Positions 34,394-43,841 of a DNA stretch of 64,000 nucleotides are shown here, in pieces. The position numbers were made by a program, and so were the translations under genes. The stretch lies in NCBI RefSeq assembly GCF_030547075.1, contig NZ_JAUOQH010000002.1, positions 1-64,000 on the forward strand, given 5' to 3'. Under the pieces are notes generated by a model. It was not told where the DNA came from and did no database searches. It worked only from the letters and a program-made list of their open reading frames with translations. The stretch's first letter is position 1. Every line of letters begins with the position of its first letter. The stretch is from Alteromonas sp. 1_MG-2023. GTDB taxonomy: Bacteria > Pseudomonadota > Gammaproteobacteria > Enterobacterales > Alteromonadaceae.

Positions 34394-34555
34394 CTAATCT
34401 TCTTTTGATTTTTCTTTGTCTTCGTCTGCGAAAGGCAAATTCGCCGCTTCATCAAACTTTTGCTTGTTGCGGCTACTAAAAGCCCACCAAACTATGCCAA
34501 TGAAACTAACAAAGACGATGACAGTAAAAATGCTACCAACTATTCCCTGATCCAT
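34394..34555 (-). CDS. ccoQ: CcoQ, small subunit of cbb3 oxidase
   Basis: A 53-aa protein starting MDQGIVGSIF with one membrane helix (about 7-25, containing FVSFIGIVWWAF) and an acidic, Lys-rich tail. Size, topology and position between ccoO and ccoP identify it as CcoQ/FixQ, which stabilises the complex. Confidence 0.93.
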   Translation of the reverse strand: MDQGIVGSIFTVIVFVSFIGIVWWAFSSRNKQKFDEAANLPFADEDKEKSKED

Positions 34556-34556
34556 A

Positions 34557-35162
34557 TTATTTCAAATGTGTGCCAAGAGATTGAAGGTATGCAATAAGGG
34601 CTTCCATTTCGGTTTTACCCTTTACTGCCGCTTGTGCTCCCGCGACATCTTCGTCGGTATACGGTACGCCAAAGCCTTGGAAAACTTCCATCTTCTTAGC
34701 GGTTAACTTACCGTCAAGTTTGTTTTCTGCAAGCCATGGGAAACCAGGCATGTTCGACTCAGGTACCACGTTACGCGGATTAAGCAGGTGAACACGATGC
34801 CACTCATCACTGTAACGACCACCAACACGTGCTAGGTCAGGACCAGTACGCTTAGAACCCCAAAGGAAAGGGTGTTCCCATACTGACTCACCAGCAACAC
34901 TGTAGTGACCATAACGCTCTGTTTCGGCACGGAACGGGCGAATCATCTGGCTGTGACAACCAACACATCCTTCACGGATATAGATGTCACGGCCTTCTAA
35001 TTCTAATGCTGTATAAGGACGTAAGCCTGTTACCGGTTCCATTGTCTGCTGCTGAAACATCAGCGGCGTAATTTGAACCATGGCACCGAAGCTAATCGCA
35101 ACAAGGATTAGCACGGTTAACAGACCGACATTTTTTTCAATTAACTCATGTGGATTCTTCAT
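34557..35162 (-). CDS. ccoO: CcoO, monohaem cytochrome c subunit of cbb3 oxidase
   Basis: A 201-aa subunit with an N-terminal membrane anchor and a FixO cytochrome domain with [15 protein letters not shown]. It takes electrons from CcoP to the haem b of CcoN. Gene order N-O-Q-P is the usual one, with short spacings indicating one operon. Confidence 0.97.
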   Translation of the reverse strand: MKNPHELIEKNVGLLTVLILVAISFGAMVQITPLMFQQQTMEPVTGLRPYTALELEGRDIYIREGCVGCHSQMIRPFRAETERYGHYSVAGESVWEHPFLWGSKRTGPDLARVGGRYSDEWHRVHLLNPRNVVPESNMPGFPWLAENKLDGKLTAKKMEVFQGFGVPYTDEDVAGAQAAVKGKTEMEALIAYLQSLGTHLK

Positions 35163-35177
35163 TATGTCGTCTCCTTA

Positions 35178-36611
35178 TTACGCTGGCTGAGTTGTGACAT
35201 CAGGAGCGATACTACCTTTAGGGGCACGAACGGTTTTCCACGTGTTATAAGCCATGATAAGCATGCCAGTAACCACGAAACAACCACCAATGAAACGAAC
35301 CACATAGAAAGGTTTCGACGCTTCAAGCGACTCTACAAAGCTGTACGTTAATGTACCGTCAGCATTTACTGCTCGCCACATTAAGCCTTGAAGTACACCA
35401 GACATCCACATAGCTACGATATAAAGTACCACACCGATTGTTGCCAACCAGAAATGCACGTTAATCAAGCGTGTGCTGTACATAGCAGGCTGACCAAACA
35501 GAATTGGAATCAAGTGATACACTGAACCAATAGTAATCATAGCAACCCAACCTAGTGCACCTGAGTGTACGTGGCCGATTGTCCAATCTGTGTAGTGAGA
35601 CAACGCGTTAACCGTTTTAATTGCCATCATTGGGCCTTCAAAGGTAGACATACCATAGAAAGACAACGAAACAATCAAGAAACGTAATACGGGGTCAGTA
35701 CGCAATTTATGCCATGCACCAGATAATGTCATTATACCGTTAATCATTCCGCCCCAAGATGGAACAAATAGAATGATTGACATCACCATACCTAATGACT
35801 GTGTCCAGTCGGGTAGGGCAGTATAATGTAAGTGGTGAGGACCAGCCCAAATATACAGAGATATCAATGCCCAGAAGTGAACAATAGAGAGTCTGTATGA
35901 ATAAACTGGGCGACCTGCTTGCTTAGGAACGAAGTAATACATCATGCCTAAGAAGCCTGCAGTTAGGAAAAAACCTACTGCATTATGGCCGTACCACCAC
36001 TGCATCATGGCGTCTACTGCGCCTGCATACAATGAGTAAGACTTAGTGAAAGACACCGGAATAGCCATGCTGTTACCAATATGCAATACAGCAACGGTAA
36101 GCATGAACGCCCCTAAGAACCAGTTCGCAACATAGATATGCGAAACTTTTCGGATAACTAGGGTTCCGAAGAAGTTAATGATATAAGCGAGCCAGACCAG
36201 CGTAATCAGTATGTCGATTGGCCATTCTAGTTCAGCGTATTCTTTCGAGCTGGTTAAACCTAGAGGTAGAGAAACCACTGCTAATACGATAACGGCTTGC
36301 CAGCCCCAAAACGTAAATGCAGCAAGTTTGTCACTGAACAGTCTAACCTGTGAGGTACGCTGAACGATGTAGTATGACGTCGCGAACAAAGCACAGCCGC
36401 CGAAGGCAAATATAACGGCATTGGTATGCAAAGGACGCAGACGCGAGAATGTTAGCCATGGTGTGTCAAAGTTAAGCGCAGGTGCAAATAATTGCGCGGC
36501 AATGAATGCCCCTAGGCCCATACCAATGATACCCCAGACTATGGTCATAATGGTAAATTGCCTAACTACTTTATAATTGTAGTCAGGTTGTGCTTGGCTT
36601 ATTTCACTCAT
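35178..36611 (-). CDS. ccoN: CcoN, catalytic subunit I of cbb3 oxidase
   Basis: The 477-aa haem-copper oxidase subunit reduces oxygen at very low concentration. Twelve hydrophobic segments are visible. Conserved His residues for haem b, haem b3 and CuB lie in [31 protein letters not shown] and [10 protein letters not shown]. It heads the operon. A consensus FNR box about 190 bases upstream fits induction at low oxygen. Confidence 0.98.
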   Translation of the reverse strand: MSEISQAQPDYNYKVVRQFTIMTIVWGIIGMGLGAFIAAQLFAPALNFDTPWLTFSRLRPLHTNAVIFAFGGCALFATSYYIVQRTSQVRLFSDKLAAFTFWGWQAVIVLAVVSLPLGLTSSKEYAELEWPIDILITLVWLAYIINFFGTLVIRKVSHIYVANWFLGAFMLTVAVLHIGNSMAIPVSFTKSYSLYAGAVDAMMQWWYGHNAVGFFLTAGFLGMMYYFVPKQAGRPVYSYRLSIVHFWALISLYIWAGPHHLHYTALPDWTQSLGMVMSIILFVPSWGGMINGIMTLSGAWHKLRTDPVLRFLIVSLSFYGMSTFEGPMMAIKTVNALSHYTDWTIGHVHSGALGWVAMITIGSVYHLIPILFGQPAMYSTRLINVHFWLATIGVVLYIVAMWMSGVLQGLMWRAVNADGTLTYSFVESLEASKPFYVVRFIGGCFVVTGMLIMAYNTWKTVRAPKGSIAPDVTTQPA

Positions 36612-36801
36612 TTTAATGAATCTTCCACTTCAAATGAACTATGGTCTCCAACAGCCGTTCAAGTACGGTCTAGACATGCGAAAGCAACGGAATAACGCTT
36701 CACACCGAGCTCGGAAAGAGTAATAATTATAGTCTCCAAGCCAGTTGGTACGCGGATGATAAGGTTTTTAATTACAAAAAGATACCATAAACTACCTGAG
36801 C

Positions 36802-36815
36802 TTGATCTCCATCAA
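36802..36815. promoter_or_regulatory. Consensus FNR box between ccoN and an unknown gene
   Basis: TTGATCTCCATCAA is a perfect TTGAT-N4-ATCAA site. It is 190 bases from the ccoN start (minus strand) and 25 bases before the plus-strand gene at 36841. It most likely activates ccoNOQP; so close to the other start it may repress or also control that gene. Confidence 0.85.
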
Positions 36816-36840
36816 TGAAGAAATTTATAAAATTTAAGAA

Positions 36841-37320
36841 ATGCTAAATAACAGTAACAAAAAGAGAACAATTTTTTCACAAAAGTGGATAACTCCGCTT
36901 TTTATTTTCCTTGTGGCAGCATCTGTATTCGCGGTACATCAATATCAGAACACGGCTAACCTTTCTTCTTCTCCCCTAACTGATTTAGAAAACAACTGTA
37001 CATTTGTCAACGAACACTGCGATTTTTTAATTGACGACAAACGCGCTACAGCTAAATTTTCAGAGAAAGTGGAACCTGAAACATCTATTACGATACTGCT
37101 AAATTTACCCGAAGGGGCCATTATAGAAAGCGCCTGGATTGAGGGCGTGAATATGTATATGGGTAAAATCCCCGTACTGCTTGAAAATAAACTAAATGGC
37201 AGTTGGACTGGCTGGTTTATGTTAGGGAGTTGTAGTGAGCCAGTGATGAAATGGCAGTTAAGGTTAAATATCGAAGGGCAGGCAGCACCAAGCTACCTGT
37301 ACTTCAACACAATCATGTAG
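36841..37320 (+). CDS. Membrane-anchored periplasmic protein, unknown, beside ccoN
   Basis: A 159-aa protein with one N-terminal membrane helix (residues ~17-35) and a periplasmic domain with four Cys (ENNCTF, EHCDF, LGSCSEP and one more nearby) and a MYMGKIPVLL segment. I know of no function; the beta-rich domain and Met/Cys content could suit metal handling. It is divergent from ccoN and starts 25 bases after a perfect FNR box, so a link to oxygen or cbb3 assembly is plausible. Its ribosome site (AAGAA) is weak. Confidence 0.7.
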   Translation: MLNNSNKKRTIFSQKWITPLFIFLVAASVFAVHQYQNTANLSSSPLTDLENNCTFVNEHCDFLIDDKRATAKFSEKVEPETSITILLNLPEGAIIESAWIEGVNMYMGKIPVLLENKLNGSWTGWFMLGSCSEPVMKWQLRLNIEGQAAPSYLYFNTIM

Positions 37321-37328
37321 GCAATCGC

Positions 37329-37796
37329 CTACATTTGTGATTGTAGGTAATTCGCTAAACCAAGGCGTTTAACTAGGCCAAGCTGCTGCTCTAACCAATG
37401 TGCGTGGTCGGTCTCGGTATCATCAAGTAAAACCACTAACATGTCGCGGGTTACGTAATCCTTTTCAGACTCGCACAGCGCAATCACTTCTTTTAGCTTA
37501 GCGTCTACTTCATATTCTACGCGAAGGTCACTTTCAAGCATTTCAGGTACATCGGTACCTACTTTAAAACCAGTGCGCGTCACCATATCTGGCGTGCCTT
37601 CTAAAAACAGCATACGTTCGATAAGTTTAGTGGCATGGCCACGTTCATCGTCAAATTCGTGATCGATGCGCTCAAAAAGCTTAGTCAAACCCCAATCTGA
37701 ATACATTTGAGAATGAATAAAGTACTGATCCATCGCGGCTAGTTCATAAGAAAGTAGCTCGTTAAGACCATTAATGATAGTGGTATTACCTTTCAT
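37329..37796 (-). CDS. bfr: Bacterioferritin subunit with intact ferroxidase site, no haem Met
   Basis: A 155-aa bacterioferritin. The di-iron ligands E18, E51, H54, E94, E128 and H131 are present, but residue 52, the haem-binding Met in E. coli Bfr, is Arg (DDERGH). It should oxidise and store iron but cannot bind haem alone. Its start codon shares a base with the stop of the paralogue at 37796-38272, so both are probably made together and may form mixed 24-mers. Confidence 0.92.
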   Translation of the reverse strand: MKGNTTIINGLNELLSYELAAMDQYFIHSQMYSDWGLTKLFERIDHEFDDERGHATKLIERMLFLEGTPDMVTRTGFKVGTDVPEMLESDLRVEYEVDAKLKEVIALCESEKDYVTRDMLVVLLDDTETDHAHWLEQQLGLVKRLGLANYLQSQM

Positions 37797-38272
37797 TAGT
37801 CATCTCCCATAACTTGTGCTTGTAAGTAGTTTTCAATACCCATAGCACCAATTTGATATTCTTGGGTTTCAATCCAATCTAAATGATCTTCTTCGTACTC
37901 TAAAACCGACTCTACTAAATCGCGAGTAACGTAATCTTGCTTTTCTTCGCACAGAGCAATAGCTTCGCGTAGTAATGGCAGTTGTTCTTTTTGGAACCTA
38001 GCATCACAACCCAGCATTTCTTCTGTGTCTTCGCCAATGTATAACTTACCTAAAGCTTGAAGGTTAGGTAAACCTTCTAAGAATAAAATGCGTTCAATCA
38101 ATTCATCCGCTTGCTTCATGTCTTTAATCGACTTTTTGTAGTTCTTTTCATTGAGCTCTTGCAAGCCCCAGTTTTTGAACATACGTGCATGCAGAAAGTA
38201 CTGATTAATAGACGTTAACTCACTTGTGAGAACATCATTCAGCTTTGCGACGACTTGTTTGTCACCTTGCAT
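37796..38272 (-). CDS. bfr: Bacterioferritin subunit with haem Met, degenerate ferroxidase site
   Basis: A 158-aa bacterioferritin that keeps the haem-ligating M52 (KDMKQ) but has lost ferroxidase ligands: E51 to D, H54 to Q and E94 to Q. E18, E127 and H130 remain. It would supply haem while the partner at 37329-37796 supplies iron oxidation. ATG at 38272 matches the family N terminus; a longer upstream frame is a hydrophobic stretch without support. Confidence 0.92.
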   Translation of the reverse strand: MQGDKQVVAKLNDVLTSELTSINQYFLHARMFKNWGLQELNEKNYKKSIKDMKQADELIERILFLEGLPNLQALGKLYIGEDTEEMLGCDARFQKEQLPLLREAIALCEEKQDYVTRDLVESVLEYEEDHLDWIETQEYQIGAMGIENYLQAQVMGDD

Positions 38273-38360
38273 AATAGAAACCTTAATTATCAATATGACG
38301 CTAGTGTAGTTACAAAAAGCGAAAATGTCAAAAATCACTTTAAAAACAACAGTATACAAA

Positions 38361-38375
38361 TAGTAATGGTTATCA
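38361..38375 (-). promoter_or_regulatory. Possible Fur box before the bacterioferritin pair
   Basis: TAGTAAT-G-GTTATCA matches 11 of 14 arm positions of the Fur 7-1-7 pattern TGATAAT-N-ATTATCA. It lies about 90 bases before the first bacterioferritin start. Iron control of these genes is expected, but the match is moderate. Confidence 0.35.
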
Positions 38376-38409
38376 CTTCATCCTTTGTTTGCATTAAGAG
38401 TAGCGCGTT

Positions 38410-39984
38410 TTATTCTTGCTGCGTATTTGCATAGGCTAAACTTTCTTCCGCAAAACCTAAACCCGCTTCGGTGAAAAAGTTAAATACTTTATCAACACCT
38501 TGTTCTAGCAAGTAATTTACTTCATCTTCATATCGAGCAATGGCTGCCACCTTGCCAGTGTAGCCCGCGTTTCTCAGCTGACGAGTGATATTAATCGCAT
38601 CTTGTATTGAAGGAAGTGCGAGTAATATCAGGTGAACATTCTTTATTTCAAGGTTATCCCATAAGTCTACATCTTCGCCATCGCCACAAATAACGTTCAA
38701 ACCTTCACTGGCCATCTGTTTTACTTTTACTCTGTCGGCGTCCATTCCCCATACACTTACATCAGCGAGTTTCGATAATGCGTTAAATGCGCCTTGGCCT
38801 ACACGGCCCATTCCTAGTACTAAGAACTCGGCTTTGTGTAAAGTGGGGTATATGTCTTCTTTTAAACGTCGGTCTTTTTCATAACGCTTTATAGTGTCTT
38901 TGTATTTGTGATATTGAGAATGGGAAGTGCGGTACAGCACACTTGTAATAACAAAAGACACCGATAGGGCAAGTGCAATAACCACCAACCAACTTTCTGC
39001 TAGCAAACCGAGTGATACGGCTAGCGCGCCCACTATTAAGCCAAACTCACTAAAGTTAGACAGTACTAGACTGCTTAAATACGACGTTCTGCCTCGCAAA
39101 CGCAAAGCGGTAAATAAGCCAAAGAACATGGCAGCTTTAATAGGAATGAACAAACAAAACACTAATGCAATAATGATCATATTAAAGTCAGGCAGTGCTG
39201 TTAATCCAATTGTTAAGAAGAAGCCAATTAAGAATAAGTCTTTAAAGCTCAATAACGACTTTGCTAGCTCACTGGCTTTTTCATGTTGCGCTAACATAAT
39301 GCCAAAAATAAGTGCGCCTAAATCACCTTTGATATTTACGAGCTCAAATAAATGATAGCCGCCTAACGCGAGTATGAAGCCGGTAAGAGGCAGTAGTTCA
39401 CCGTGACCAGATTTATTAATAATGCGGTTAATTAAAGGCATTGCAGGTATTAGTGCGAGTAATCCTAGTGCCCAAAATGAAGGGAGTTTACCCGTTGCAG
39501 CTACTAAGAAAATAACCGCGAATACGTCTTGCATAACCAGAATGCCAATGGCTAGCCGGCCATGACGAGTTTTACTTTCCCCACTTTCTTCAAGCACCTT
39601 GATAACACAAACCGTGCTACTAAAGCTGAGCGCAAAGGCAATTAACGTAGCGCTTTGCCAAGTTAACCCTTCGATATATTGGCTGGCAACTGCAGCAATA
39701 CCGTAAACACCACAGGTGACTATTCCTACCCATATTAAAGTATGAGAAATACTGCCAGCCCACACTTCCCGTTTACTTAAATCACGCACATTTAACTTCA
39801 AGCCAATAGTGAACAGCATGATAGTAATACCAAGATTGGCTATCTTAGTAAGATCATCAGTTAACGTATACCCTGCAAAGTTAAGTAAAAATCCGGCAAC
39901 CAAATAGCCTACCAGTGGGGGAATACCGATAAGTTTTACCGTTAAGCCGCAAACAAATGCGAACAGAAGAAATGCATACTCCAT
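38410..39984 (-). CDS. CPA2 cation/proton antiporter with RCK domain (YbaL/KefB-like)
   Basis: A 524-aa inner-membrane antiporter with about twelve membrane helices (residues ~1-370), then a cytosolic Rossmann RCK_N domain starting at FLVLGMGRVGQGAFNAL that should bind nucleotide and gate transport. Acidic and polar residues within helices fit proton-coupled K+ or Na+ exchange. It lacks the C-terminal extension of KefB/C. Specific ion unknown. Confidence 0.88.
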   Translation of the reverse strand: MEYAFLLFAFVCGLTVKLIGIPPLVGYLVAGFLLNFAGYTLTDDLTKIANLGITIMLFTIGLKLNVRDLSKREVWAGSISHTLIWVGIVTCGVYGIAAVASQYIEGLTWQSATLIAFALSFSSTVCVIKVLEESGESKTRHGRLAIGILVMQDVFAVIFLVAATGKLPSFWALGLLALIPAMPLINRIINKSGHGELLPLTGFILALGGYHLFELVNIKGDLGALIFGIMLAQHEKASELAKSLLSFKDLFLIGFFLTIGLTALPDFNMIIIALVFCLFIPIKAAMFFGLFTALRLRGRTSYLSSLVLSNFSEFGLIVGALAVSLGLLAESWLVVIALALSVSFVITSVLYRTSHSQYHKYKDTIKRYEKDRRLKEDIYPTLHKAEFLVLGMGRVGQGAFNALSKLADVSVWGMDADRVKVKQMASEGLNVICGDGEDVDLWDNLEIKNVHLILLALPSIQDAINITRQLRNAGYTGKVAAIARYEDEVNYLLEQGVDKVFNFFTEAGLGFAEESLAYANTQQE

Positions 39985-40305
39985 GAATTACCTTTCACCA
40001 TTTCCAAAAATTAGTATAAATAAGAAGGTATATAGACCTAATCAACCAGTCCTTAGTACTTTAAACTTTCTTATCATACTTAGCGTTGTACATTTGTGAA
40101 TGTTCAACATGCTGATGTATATAGAAGTGTTTACATTAGCATGTTATGAAACCGGAGCGAATGAGAAAAGATAGATACCATTATGTTGCGGTTATATCGC
40201 TGAAGGATTTATGAATTAAAGATATAGTAATAAGTAAATATACCGCCCTATAAAACCCAAAATGTGTTTGAACAGTAATAACTGGTAATCACACGTGGAG
40301 TAGTT
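39985..40305. other. Intergenic region, divergent promoters expected
   Basis: This 321-base gap separates two divergent genes, the antiporter and the glutamate-synthase-like gene. It is AT-rich without a coding frame or clear operator. The ribosome site GTGGAG lies just before 40306. Confidence 0.5.
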
Positions 40306-41937
40306 ATGCGAAATCGAATTTTAGGAACCTTAACGGCATTATTTATTTTTAACCTATTGGTAGGTTTTTATTGGCATCCGGCGTGGTGGTTTCTATTGTT
40401 AACCGTGTTGTTACTCGTTCTAGCGATTTACGACACAGTACAAAATAAGCATGCTATTTTAAAAAACTTCCCGTTAATTGGTAGAACCCGTTGGACTATT
40501 GAGTCTCTGCGCCCCTTTATACAACAGTACGTTTTAGAATCTGATACCGACGGCACACCTATTTCACGTATGTTTCGCTCTATTGTGTATCAAAGAGCGA
40601 AAGACAGTAGAGAAACCATTCCTTTTGGCACGCAGCTAAATACTTATGAAGACGGCTATGAATGGATAGGGCATTCACTGTCAGCAAGAGACCTTGACGA
40701 GATGAACCACGATCCTCGAGTTACTATAGGTGGTAAAGACTGTAAACAGCCATATCACGCGAGTATTTTGAACATCAGTGCCATGAGCTTTGGAAGCTTG
40801 TCTAAAAATGCTATTTTGGCGCTTAATAAAGGCGCAAAAAAAGGTAACTTTTATCACAATACCGGCGAAGGTGGTTTAACGCCTCATCACGAAGAAAACG
40901 GTGGTGATTTAGTGTGGCAAATAGGTACTGGCTATTTTGGATGCAGGACCAAAGATGGCAAGTTTGACGCCGACCTATTCAAAGAAAAAGCCAACCTTCC
41001 TCAAGTTAAAATGATTGAAATAAAGCTAAGCCAAGGCGCTAAACCCGGGCATGGTGGTATATTACCTGCTTATAAAAACACCCCTGAAATAGCAAAAATT
41101 CGAGGCGTTGAACCCGGAACTCAGGTTGATTCACCACCTCGTCATAGTGCATTTTCGACACCATTAGAAATGATAGATTTCATTCGTAAACTGCGGGAGT
41201 TAAGTGGCGGAAAACCAATTGGTATAAAGCTAGCGTTAGGAAGAAAAAGTGAGTTTGTCGCCATGTGTAAAGCCATGGTAGAAACTGGTATTACTCCCGA
41301 CTTTATTACGGTTGATGGAGGCGAGGGCGGTACTGGTGCGGCGCCGCTAGAGTATACAAACTCAATCGGTTTTCCACTAAGGGAAGCACTAGCATTTGTG
41401 GACGATTGCCTAATTGGTTTTGACTTACGCAAACAAGTGAAAATTATCGCATCTGGCAAAATAATTTCAGCATTTCAATTGGTTAAAAACATTAGCCTAG
41501 GGGCGGATGTTTGTAATAGCGCAAGAGGTATGATGTTAGCGCTTGGCTGTGTGCAATCATTATCGTGCAATACCAACAAATGCCCAACCGGCGTGGCTAC
41601 CCAAGATCCTAAATTAACCGAAGGCCTTGATGTTACAGATAAATTCGAACGGGTATATCGCTTTCACAAAAAGACCTTGCATGCATTAATGGACATGCTG
41701 TCTTCGACAGGTCATGTAAGCACCACTGAATTAAACCGTACACATATATTCAGACGAGTGGATCAGGCCAGTATTGCTCGGTACGACGAAATCTTCCCCC
41801 TTGTTAAAACAGGTACATTTTTAGGGGATGATATTCCCGATCGATTTAAACTGCACTTAAAAGAAGCCAATTCAGATAGTTTCATGCCATGCAGTTTATT
41901 GGCTGAAATCGAAGAAGAAACTAAATCCGTATCATAA
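40306..41937 (+). CDS. FMN-binding glutamate synthase family protein, membrane-anchored
   Basis: A 543-aa protein with two N-terminal membrane helices (about 5-40) and a glutamate-synthase-type FMN barrel: NISAMSFGSLSKNA, GEGGLTPHHE, KLSQGAKPGHGG, TVDGGEGGTGAAP and the Fe-S Cys pattern CNTNKCPTGVATQ. It lacks the glutaminase domain of GltB, so its electron donor and product are uncertain. It stands alone. Confidence 0.88.
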   Translation: MRNRILGTLTALFIFNLLVGFYWHPAWWFLLLTVLLLVLAIYDTVQNKHAILKNFPLIGRTRWTIESLRPFIQQYVLESDTDGTPISRMFRSIVYQRAKDSRETIPFGTQLNTYEDGYEWIGHSLSARDLDEMNHDPRVTIGGKDCKQPYHASILNISAMSFGSLSKNAILALNKGAKKGNFYHNTGEGGLTPHHEENGGDLVWQIGTGYFGCRTKDGKFDADLFKEKANLPQVKMIEIKLSQGAKPGHGGILPAYKNTPEIAKIRGVEPGTQVDSPPRHSAFSTPLEMIDFIRKLRELSGGKPIGIKLALGRKSEFVAMCKAMVETGITPDFITVDGGEGGTGAAPLEYTNSIGFPLREALAFVDDCLIGFDLRKQVKIIASGKIISAFQLVKNISLGADVCNSARGMMLALGCVQSLSCNTNKCPTGVATQDPKLTEGLDVTDKFERVYRFHKKTLHALMDMLSSTGHVSTTELNRTHIFRRVDQASIARYDEIFPLVKTGTFLGDDIPDRFKLHLKEANSDSFMPCSLLAEIEEETKSVS

Positions 41938-42045
41938 CCGCTGGTTGTTAAAGCGTGTTTTAGATACGGATTCAAAGCACGTGTTTTGAGAACATATTTT
42001 GAGCACGCGTATTAGTGTGTAACTAAGTGAGCCACCTAGGCTGAC

Positions 42046-42522
42046 TTAGTCTTTCGGCTCAGGCATACGTAACTGATAAAGGCGGTATTCAGAAGTGCGA
42101 TAGGGCACCACTTTATATTGTGGCTGTAAATAAGCTACTAAATCGATAAGTTCTTGAACAGTAATAACGTTGTTCATATTACGCATTCGAGACTCACCAT
42201 CTACAGATGTCATACTGACAGGTTGCCTGCGAGTTAGCTTATGAGATGGGTTTACGATGCTGGTAACCAGCTCGCCGTATGTAGTAATTCTGCCACTGCT
42301 GCCACCTAACGGAATCGAATTTGGCACCAAATAGGTGTGAGTATCTGGCATTGTAATACCTTCAATTTGATGACAATCGGTACACTGGTGTTTTTGGAAT
42401 GCGACTTTTCCAGCATCTCCACTTCCTTCAGGTAAGCTGAAACCGCGAGGAGAGTCAGGCCCTAAGTCACACCCCACAACACTTATTATCACAAGTGATA
42501 GCATTAAAATAAATTTTGCCAT
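42046..42522 (-). CDS. Lipoprotein cytochrome c, class I-like
   Basis: A 158-aa protein with a lipoprotein signal (LVIISVVGC, cleavage before the Cys) and one haem site KHQCTDCHQIEG. A Met-rich stretch (VSMTSVDGESRMRNMNN) provides possible axial ligands. It should be tethered to a membrane in the periplasm and carry electrons. The start at 42522 fits the GGAG site eight bases upstream. A perfect FNR box lies 60 bases before it. Confidence 0.85.
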   Translation of the reverse strand: MAKFILMLSLVIISVVGCDLGPDSPRGFSLPEGSGDAGKVAFQKHQCTDCHQIEGITMPDTHTYLVPNSIPLGGSSGRITTYGELVTSIVNPSHKLTRRQPVSMTSVDGESRMRNMNNVITVQELIDLVAYLQPQYKVVPYRTSEYRLYQLRMPEPKD

Positions 42523-42581
42523 GTTCATATCTCCAAACGATTGGTTCAGATTCTATTATGGATAAAATCGAACACGTGGAA

Positions 42582-42595
42582 TTGATTTCAATCAA
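42582..42595. promoter_or_regulatory. Consensus FNR box between cytochrome and universal stress genes
   Basis: TTGATTTCAATCAA is a perfect FNR site, almost exactly midway (about 60 bases) between the divergent starts at 42522 and 42656. One FNR dimer could activate both genes. Confidence 0.88.
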
Positions 42596-42655
42596 TGAAA
42601 TGTTAACTCGAATTATCTATATTAAAGTTAAGGTTTCCTCTAAAGGATGAGAACA

Positions 42656-43078
42656 ATGAACAATTACAAAACAATTTTGGTGCCTATTGATGTATTTACC
42701 GATTATGAAAAAATTTTAGAAAGGGCCATAAAGTTAGCCCCAGACACTGACAATGTTCATTTGCTGTATGTGGCTTTTCCTCAAACCAATGTAGAGCCTT
42801 ACGGTTTGTTTTTAGAACGAGATTATTCTCAAGACGTGAAACAACAGGCAGAGGATAAACTAAAACAAATAGCGGTAGAAAATAACATACCAGCCGATAA
42901 TGTGAATGTAGAAATAGGCTCACCTGCCGATGAAATACATCACTTTGCAGAGAAACTAGATGCAGATTTGATTGTTATTGGCACCCATGGGCAAAGCGGA
43001 CTTCGTTTATTATTAGGTTCAACGGCCAATGCAGTGCTACATGGCGTAAAGCGAGATGTATTAGCGGTAAAAATCTAA
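42656..43078 (+). CDS. UspA-type universal stress protein
   Basis: A 140-aa single-domain universal stress protein. The ATP-binding pattern is visible as IGTHGQSGLRLLLGSTANAVL. The ATG at 42656 is chosen because AAGGATGAG sits at the right distance; the ATG at 42647 is part of that site. With a perfect FNR box upstream it should be induced at low oxygen. Confidence 0.9.
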   Translation: MNNYKTILVPIDVFTDYEKILERAIKLAPDTDNVHLLYVAFPQTNVEPYGLFLERDYSQDVKQQAEDKLKQIAVENNIPADNVNVEIGSPADEIHHFAEKLDADLIVIGTHGQSGLRLLLGSTANAVLHGVKRDVLAVKI

Positions 43079-43220
43079 AAAGCGCCACTGTGAAGTGACG
43101 CCGGCAACGTTAAGCAACATAGTTCTGTATCGAAATTAATACCGCAGCTTTTCCTATCTGCAGTACATAGCAACCTTGTTACTAAAGAGGTGTTACTTAA
43201 GATGTGTTACTCAAGATAAG

Positions 43221-43577
43221 CTAGAGGGTTTCTGGACTTTTCTTGCCGTCATAGCACTGCTCAATTAATTCCACCACCGAACTACTTAAGTTCTTCAGGT
43301 GAGATGCATCGACACGACTTTCACCGCCATGGTTTAAATCTGAGATAGTAAACACCACATCTTCGCCGCTGGAATTTACATGAATGAGAACATGGTCATC
43401 GTCGTCAACAAATGGAACCTTAATATATAAAGGCTCATTATTATCAGCAAAGTAATCGATAGCTTCTTCAATTGAAGTGAATGCAGGTTTCTTTTCGGGG
43501 TGTAGTGACCAGGTTTTAGAAGGTATCACTAGCTCAGCAATCGTTTTACCGTGTGATTCATTAATACCATTAGACAT
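43221..43577 (-). CDS. Unknown protein, 118 aa
   Basis: Not recognised. A soluble acidic protein with a DDDDHVLIHVN segment and a helical C terminus. ATG at 43577 follows an AAAAGGAAATATT site; the longer frame to 43700 is not supported. It lies between the universal stress gene and the lone recombinase and shows no clear functional link to either. Confidence 0.7.
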   Translation of the reverse strand: MSNGINESHGKTIAELVIPSKTWSLHPEKKPAFTSIEEAIDYFADNNEPLYIKVPFVDDDDHVLIHVNSSGEDVVFTISDLNHGGESRVDASHLKNLSSSVVELIEQCYDGKKSPETL

Positions 43578-43841
43578 AATATTTCCTTTTTTATTGATAC
43601 CTATAAAGTTGTTACGAAGCCATACGTGTGTTGGGTTCAATTTAAAGATGAATAAGTTGTGAGATAAGGGATTGAAAGAAAAAACAGCAGGATAAAACAA
43701 CTGAAAAAGTTACGCGTAACAAATACTTACTTTTATATTATTGTTTATCAGTAGCTTAGATGATTCTGAAAAAAGAAGGTTATTTTCCTATTAAAGTTAG
43801 CGTTAGACCTAAATCAATTCATTTCAAAGAAAACTCGGTGA

